From positions 1 through 48,756 of the forward strand of contig JALEKG010000093.1 of assembly GCA_022769185.1 (NCBI GenBank): DNA of 48,756 nt. Direction: 5' to 3'. Below, one piece after another: positions 44,277 through 48,756 of the stretch. This stretch comes from Dorea sp. Lineage in GTDB: Bacteria > Bacillota > Clostridia > Lachnospirales > Lachnospiraceae. The stretch's first letter is position 1. Every line of letters begins with the position of its first letter. The notes beneath the pieces were generated by a model. It was not told the DNA's origin, made no database searches, and saw nothing but the letters and a program-made list of their open reading frames with translations. Made by a program: the position numbers and the translations under genes.

Positions 44277-46064
44277 TCACTTTATGGAATAGTACACTGC
44301 AGAGTAAGCTTCGAGCGTAAACGTATAGCTATCGTCCTCAGGTTCAAGAACTTTTTTGATATCATTTTTTGTTCCGTTATACGTTTCCATATCACTTGCA
44401 ATCAGAAGCTCCAGTTTTTGGGAATCTGGTACAACCAGTACGTAATCTTCCTGAAGCTGATCAGAAAAATTAAATATGGCCAGAATGCGTTCTTCGGCGC
44501 TTTTTCTCTCAAATGCATAGATACAGCGCTCTTCCTGATGGCAGTCCAGCCACTGGAATCCTTCATTTACATAATCCATGGACGAAAGAGCCGTATGTTC
44601 AAGATAGATTTCATTCAGGTCTTTTATAAAATGATGAAAGGCATCATGAATGGGATACTTCAGGATAAACCAGTCCTGTTCTCTTTTTTCATCCCATTCT
44701 CTGAGCTGGCCGATTTCATTTCCCATGAAATTCAGTTTCTTACCAGGATGGGCATACATATACATATAGAATGCACGGGCCTGTGGGAATTTTTCATCAT
44801 AGTCTCCATACATTTTCTGTAAGATTGTTGCCTTGCCATGTACAACTTCATCATGTGAAAGGGGCAGCAGAAAAGCATCATTATAATAATACATCATGGA
44901 AAAAGTCAGTTTATGATAATCACGGGTTCTGTATTCTGGTGCAGAACGGAAATAGTCCAATGTATCATTCATCCAGCCCATATCCCATTTGTAATCGAAA
45001 CCAAGGCCCCCTTCAGCAGCCGGTTTTGTAACACCCGGAAAAGAAGTAGAGTCTTCTGCGGAAAGGATGACTGTTGGATGTATTGCTTTGAGTCCGCGAT
45101 TCATTTCACGGATGAATTCAACGGCGTTATTATTAACGCCTCTTGCAGGATCTCCCTGCCAGTAGATGATCCGGCTGATCGCATCCATACGGATTCCGTC
45201 TGCATGATATTCACTCAGCCAGTAGTTGGCAGCAGACTGCAGAAAGCTTCGAACTTCTCCTCTGGAGTGCATGAAATTACAGCTGCCCCATTCACTGATG
45301 CCGACGTCATGATGCGGATACTCATAAAGTGCAGTTCCGTCATAATTGGCCAGAGCATAACCATCAACTGCAAAATGTACCGGCACAAAATCCATGATGA
45401 CACCGATATCGTTCTGGTGGCATGCATCAATAAATTCCATCAGTTCCTCTGCTGTCCCATAACGAGAGGTAGGACTGAAAAATCCAGTATTCTGATATCC
45501 CCAGGACTCATCACAAGGGTGTTCGCTCAGAGGCATGATCTCGATATAGTTATAACCAAATTCTTTCAGATATGGAATGAGGATGTCAATCATCTCAGTG
45601 TAAGTGTACCAGTCATCAGGCTTATCGGATGGTTTACGGAAAGAGCCAAAATGGAGTTCATAGATATTCAGAGGCTTGTTCTTACAGTCGGAACGCTTCT
45701 GCATCCATTTCTGATCGTGAAACTCATAAGAGCTAAGATCGCGGATAATGGATGCATTATTCGGTCTTAACTCCATTCCATAACCATAAGGATCACAGTG
45801 GTCTACATAAGAGCCGTCCTGTTTGTAGACCCGATATTTATACATCATTCCGGGTCTGGCATTTTCAGCGTAGCATTCCCAGAACTGGCCGCTGTAAGTA
45901 CGATTCATATTCCATTCCTGCCAGTCATTGAATTCTCCGATCAGAGCAATTCTGGAAGCGGCCGGTGCAAAAGTACGGAATGTAACGCCCTTTTCTTCTA
46001 CGTGGGCTCCCAGATATTGATAAGCATCAAATATTTTTCCAGTATAAAATCCATAAAAATCCAT
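44277..46064 (-). CDS. glgB: 1,4-alpha-glucan branching enzyme
   Basis: GlgB makes alpha-1,6 branches in glycogen. The 595-residue protein is at the short end of the family, with a CBM48 domain (about 20-110) and a GH13 barrel. It shows IEIMPLSEHPCDESWGYQNT, DFVPVHFAVDG, DGIRMDAISRIIYW with the nucleophile Asp, ILSAEDSTSFPGVT with the acid/base Glu, and PLSHDEVVHGK with the third catalytic Asp. The reading could extend upstream to 46211 but GAGGGAG stands just before the ATG at 46064. It is divergent from a TetR-type gene, with dyad repeats at its promoter. The sugar ABC operon lies directly downstream on the same strand. No other glycogen biosynthesis gene (glgA, glgC) is in the window. Confidence 0.92.
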   Translation of the reverse strand: MDFYGFYTGKIFDAYQYLGAHVEEKGVTFRTFAPAASRIALIGEFNDWQEWNMNRTYSGQFWECYAENARPGMMYKYRVYKQDGSYVDHCDPYGYGMELRPNNASIIRDLSSYEFHDQKWMQKRSDCKNKPLNIYELHFGSFRKPSDKPDDWYTYTEMIDILIPYLKEFGYNYIEIMPLSEHPCDESWGYQNTGFFSPTSRYGTAEELMEFIDACHQNDIGVIMDFVPVHFAVDGYALANYDGTALYEYPHHDVGISEWGSCNFMHSRGEVRSFLQSAANYWLSEYHADGIRMDAISRIIYWQGDPARGVNNNAVEFIREMNRGLKAIHPTVILSAEDSTSFPGVTKPAAEGGLGFDYKWDMGWMNDTLDYFRSAPEYRTRDYHKLTFSMMYYYNDAFLLPLSHDEVVHGKATILQKMYGDYDEKFPQARAFYMYMYAHPGKKLNFMGNEIGQLREWDEKREQDWFILKYPIHDAFHHFIKDLNEIYLEHTALSSMDYVNEGFQWLDCHQEERCIYAFERKSAEERILAIFNFSDQLQEDYVLVVPDSQKLELLIASDMETYNGTKNDIKKVLEPEDDSYTFTLEAYSAVYYSIK

Positions 46065-46122
46065 CTTTTTTTCTCCCTCTAAAATAAATAATAGACAGTA
46101 GTCGGTTTTTTGCTTTATAATT

Positions 46123-46151
46123 ATTATATAAATGAGAAAATGTTTTATCCA
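46123..46151 (-). promoter_or_regulatory. Promoter of glgB overlapping an operator half-site
   Basis: On the minus strand, -35 TGGATA (46146-46151), a 17-base spacer and -10 TATAAT (46123-46128) lie ahead of glgB. The -35 box is contained in the GGTGGATAA half-site of the first dyad, so a protein bound there would block transcription. Confidence 0.5.
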
Positions 46152-46228
46152 CCGACAGAATATTTGAATGGGTGGATAAGCAACAAAAAATATAAATGGA
46201 CGGATAAACAACGAAATGATGTATCCGT
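46145..46228. promoter_or_regulatory. Two dyad operators between glgB and the TetR gene
   Basis: Dyad one is TTATCCACC at 46145-46153 with GGTGGATAA at 46171-46179. Dyad two is ACGGATA at 46200-46206 with TATCCGT at 46222-46228. All half-sites share the core GGATA, and a further GGATAAGC occurs at 46230-46237. The spacing of about two to two and a half helical turns between arms suggests binding by dimers, most simply by the adjacent TetR-type regulator. Confidence 0.6.
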
Positions 46229-46252
46229 TGGATAAGCGTAAGGAGAAAGAGC

Positions 46253-46789
46253 ATGGATCTCAGAGTAGAAAAGACAGAAAAAGGCATTAAAAATGCATTT
46301 ATCGAGCTTCGCTCCAGAAAACCACTGGAAAAGATTACAATCAAAGAATTGTGTGAGAGTGCACAGATCAATAAATCTACATTTTATTCACATTACAAAG
46401 ATATCTATGATCTATCGGATCACCTGGAAGAAGAGGTGGTGGCTTCTATCACGAACAGTGTTTCACATCCGGAATACATTGTTGGAAATCTGGAAGAATT
46501 TTCAAGGGAGCTTCTGATGGCATATACATCTCAGACGTCTCTGACGAATATCCTTTTTTCAGGTAATCAGAGGAATCATTTCGCAGACCGGATTGAAGAA
46601 AGTATTAAAAAAATGTTTTATGAAAAATATCCGGAATATGAGAAGGATGACATTATGAATATTACACTTAGTTTCTGCATTCAGGGGGGATATCATGCGT
46701 TTCAGAGAAACCGGAATGTAGATAATGAGACACTTGTGACAGCCATTGGGAAGATGACAGCACTGCTGAATCAAAGTGAGGGTGATTAG
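46253..46789 (+). CDS. TetR/AcrR-family transcriptional regulator
   Basis: The 178-residue protein has an N-terminal TetR helix-turn-helix: KGIKNAFIELRSRKPLEKIT leading to IKELCESAQINKSTFYSHYK, the recognition helix region (about 30-50). The C-terminal ligand domain resembles the DhaS-like/TetR_C type seen in Firmicutes. It is divergent from glgB, and GGATA-type dyads fill the shared promoter region, so it probably represses itself and glgB in response to an unknown ligand. AAGGAG precedes the ATG. Confidence 0.9.
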   Translation: MDLRVEKTEKGIKNAFIELRSRKPLEKITIKELCESAQINKSTFYSHYKDIYDLSDHLEEEVVASITNSVSHPEYIVGNLEEFSRELLMAYTSQTSLTNILFSGNQRNHFADRIEESIKKMFYEKYPEYEKDDIMNITLSFCIQGGYHAFQRNRNVDNETLVTAIGKMTALLNQSEGD

Positions 46790-46823
46790 AGAATCAGATA
46801 GAATGAAGAATCAGAAATAGAGA

Positions 46824-46874
46824 TTGACATCACGAACAAATGTTCTTATAATAATAAAAAAGAACATTCGTTCT
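46824..46874 (+). promoter_or_regulatory. SOS-controlled promoter with two LexA (DinR) boxes
   Basis: A near-perfect promoter, TTGACA at 46824-46829, 17-base spacer and TATAAT at 46847-46852, holds a LexA box CGAACAAATGTTCT (46833-46846) inside its spacer. A second box AGAACATTCGTTCT (46861-46874) follows the -10. Both fit the Firmicute GAAC-N4-GTTC consensus. LexA would repress the downstream radical SAM gene until DNA damage. Confidence 0.88.
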
Positions 46875-46895
46875 TTTTCGCCCGGAGGATATGGT

Positions 46896-48206
46896 ATGAA
46901 GATTCAGGAAACAATGTCAGTCTATGAAAAATTGAAGATTTTAACGGATGCTGCGAAGTATGATGTGGCATGCACTTCCAGTGGAACTTCCAGAAAAGGT
47001 GACGGTACCGGTATGGGAAACTGCGAACAGTCTGGAATCTGTCACAGTTTTTCGGCAGATGGCAGATGTATCTCACTTTTAAAGATTTTATTTACGAATG
47101 AATGCATCTATGATTGTAAATATTGTGTGAATCGAAGAAGTAATGATGTGGAGCGGACTTCCTTTACCCCGGATGAAGTCTGTACTTTGACAATGGAATT
47201 TTATCGCAGAAATTATATTGAAGGCCTGTTTTTAAGCTCTGGAATTCTGAAAAGTCCGGATTATACGATGGAGCTTCTTTATGCGACACTTTATAAACTT
47301 CGTAAAGAGTGTAATTTTCAGGGATATATTCATGTGAAAGCGATTCCCGGAGCCAGCCAGGAGCTGATTCAGAAAACCGGATTTCTGGCAGACAGGATGA
47401 GTGTGAATCTGGAGCTTCCTACGACAGAAAGTCTGAAGCTTCTGGCACCGCATAAGACGCGAAAGAATATACTGACCCCTATGAGACTGGTTCAGAACCG
47501 GGCGGCTGAGAACCGGCAGGAGATTCAGCTCTACCGGAATGCTCCGAGATTTGTTCCGGCCGGCCAGAGTACGCAGATGATCATTGGAGCAACGCCGGAG
47601 ACCGATTACCAGATTATGCAGGTGGCAGAATCTCTTTATCAGAAGTTTGATCTGAAACGTGTCTTTTATTCGGCTTTTGTCCCGGTGAATGAGGATACCT
47701 GCCTTCCGGCGAAGACAGAGGAAGGACCGCCGCTTTTAAGGGAGCACAGGTTGTACCAGGCAGACTGGCTGCTTCGGTACTATCATTTTCAGGCTGACGA
47801 ATTACTATCAGAGGAGAATCCGAATTTTAATGTGCTGTTTGATCCAAAATGTAACTGGGCATTGAAGCATCTGGAATGCTTTCCGATCGAGGTGAACTGT
47901 GCAGATTATAAGATGCTTTTGAGGGTTCCTGGAATTGGATATAAATCTGCGGGCAGGATTGTACGTGCAAGACGTCTGGGAACACTGGACTTTCCAGATC
48001 TGAAGAAGATCGGTGTTGTTTTAAAGCGGGCGCTGTATTTTATTACCTGTAATGGAAAGATGATGTATCCGACCAGAATGGATGAAGATTATATTACAAG
48101 GAATTTGTTGAGCACAGGAGAAAAATTGCCGGAAGAAGTGGTAAATATGGGATATCGACAGCTTTCCTTGTTTGATGATGTGAGATTTCAGGGAGGAATA
48201 AAATGA
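46896..48206 (+). CDS. Radical SAM protein of the UDG-linked DNA modification/repair type
   Basis: The 436-residue protein has a radical SAM core with the cluster motif CIYDCKYC (C-x3-C-x2-C) in LFTNECIYDCKYCVNRRSND. Near the C-terminus, LLRVPGIGYKSAGRIVRARR is a helix-hairpin-helix motif of a DNA-binding protein. This combination defines the putative DNA modification/repair radical SAM family that is genetically linked to uracil-DNA-glycosylase-like proteins. The longer reading from 46824 runs through the promoter and is wrong; GGAGGA ahead of the ATG at 46896 decides the start. The partner gene overlaps its stop codon. SOS control through two LexA boxes fits a role in DNA damage. Confidence 0.9.
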   Translation: MKIQETMSVYEKLKILTDAAKYDVACTSSGTSRKGDGTGMGNCEQSGICHSFSADGRCISLLKILFTNECIYDCKYCVNRRSNDVERTSFTPDEVCTLTMEFYRRNYIEGLFLSSGILKSPDYTMELLYATLYKLRKECNFQGYIHVKAIPGASQELIQKTGFLADRMSVNLELPTTESLKLLAPHKTRKNILTPMRLVQNRAAENRQEIQLYRNAPRFVPAGQSTQMIIGATPETDYQIMQVAESLYQKFDLKRVFYSAFVPVNEDTCLPAKTEEGPPLLREHRLYQADWLLRYYHFQADELLSEENPNFNVLFDPKCNWALKHLECFPIEVNCADYKMLLRVPGIGYKSAGRIVRARRLGTLDFPDLKKIGVVLKRALYFITCNGKMMYPTRMDEDYITRNLLSTGEKLPEEVVNMGYRQLSLFDDVRFQGGIK

Positions 48207-48756
48207 AGACAATCTATGTATGCAGTGATACAGTTACTGGTGTGTTTTCTGGAATCTATGATGCCTGGAAAGCCGGGGAAAAAGAAACAGAATGTGGGAT
48301 CGCTCTTCTTGGTATGGTGGAGCAGGAGCTGTTTTGTGATTATATAGAAGTTGAAGAAACGGAACATAAAGCACAGGCAGTGGAAACTCTGATTCGCAGA
48401 CATCTGGGGATGCAGGCATACTGGGATATCTATCACGCTGTGCTTTCCCCGGATCCGGAAAAAGGAAATGCGATTCTTGGTACAATGCTTGCGGCAAAGA
48501 AGATTTCGGACAGTAGAAAGATTATGGAGCATTTAAGCCATCCGATGGTGGAAAAGGTGTTTGAACTTAGCAGAACTGTCGGAGGGGAAGCGCATCTTTT
48601 GAAAGGTTTTTTAAGATTCCGGGAATTGGAAAGTGGTATTTTATATGCGCAGATTACGCCGAAAGCGCAGGTACTCAGTTGTCTTGCGCCTCATTTTGAG
48701 GACAGGCTTCCGAATGAAAACTGGATGATCCATGACAAGAATCATAAGATGTTTGC
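48203..48756 (+). CDS. UDG-linked DNA metabolism protein (TIGR03915 type), cut by the window end
   Basis: The first 184 codons are present; the gene runs past the right edge of the window. It overlaps the radical SAM stop codon by an ATGA junction and has GGGAGG upstream, so the two are translationally coupled. The opening KTIYVCSDTVTGVFSGIYDAW and the segments FLRFRELESGILYAQITPK and LAPHFEDRLPNENWMIHDK match the family of proteins found beside, and sometimes fused to, a uracil-DNA-glycosylase-like domain. Whether the fusion is present here lies outside the window. Confidence 0.88.
   Translation, partial: MKTIYVCSDTVTGVFSGIYDAWKAGEKETECGIALLGMVEQELFCDYIEVEETEHKAQAVETLIRRHLGMQAYWDIYHAVLSPDPEKGNAILGTMLAAKKISDSRKIMEHLSHPMVEKVFELSRTVGGEAHLLKGFLRFRELESGILYAQITPKAQVLSCLAPHFEDRLPNENWMIHDKNHKMF

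Noticed and set aside
44913-45770. Long plus-strand open frame (285 codons) opposite glgB
   Set aside because: It is antisense to well-supported glgB coding sequence, has no ribosome binding site and its translation resembles no protein family.

Overview
The window looks like a chromosomal segment of a low-to-moderate-GC Firmicute, most likely a gut clostridium of the family Lachnospiraceae. The reasons are strong AGGAGG-type ribosome binding sites, the hrcA-grpE-dnaK-dnaJ order with a CIRCE element, a clostridial type Mn-dependent pyrophosphatase with CBS and DRTGG domains, LexA (DinR-type) boxes of the Firmicute kind, and strongly anaerobic metabolism (corrinoid methyl transfer, iron-sulfur proteins, radical SAM). 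I cannot name the genus. No tRNA, rRNA, CRISPR array, insertion sequence or prophage was seen.

Layout: 1-4360 holds an MMPL/RND transporter and a secreted heptad-repeat protein behind a promoter with two dyad operators. 4400-9403 is a plus-strand housekeeping run (methyltransferase, Hsp33, glutamine-dependent NAD synthetase, a C_GCAxxG_C_C protein, an AIM24 protein). 9422-14060 holds an S1-domain protein (minus), Mn-pyrophosphatase and flavin reductase (plus), and a MATE transporter (minus). 14164-17028 carries a polysaccharide deacetylase, TcdA and RarA, followed by a free-standing 97-residue unknown gene with its own promoter and terminator. 17583-22691 is the heat-shock operon. 22742-27884 holds a GlgX-type debranching enzyme, a second MATE transporter, RidA and an Mrp/ApbC iron-sulfur carrier.

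28149-41085 is the most interesting part: an apparently single operon of eleven genes. In order it encodes a corrinoid (B12) protein, two UroD-family methyltransferases (the first with an apparent one-base frameshift), a RACo-like [2Fe-2S]/ASKHA reductive activator, a third UroD-family methyltransferase, a NAT_N/GNAT_C acyltransferase-like protein, a DUF4091 putative glycosidase, a molybdopterin oxidoreductase with a 16-cysteine ferredoxin-like subunit, and two nitrogenase-component-1-like (NifD/NifK-type) proteins with no NifH partner in the window. This suggests an uncharacterised corrinoid-dependent methyl-transfer pathway coupled to a nitrogenase-like reductase, possibly acting on a methylated glycoside. 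The substrate and chemistry are not deducible from sequence.

41117-46064 (minus) holds a carbohydrate ABC importer (two permeases and a lipoprotein binding protein) and a glycogen branching enzyme. The latter is divergent from a TetR regulator, with dyad operators between them. The window ends with an SOS-regulated radical SAM gene and the start of its partner, a pair known to be linked to uracil-DNA-glycosylase-like proteins.
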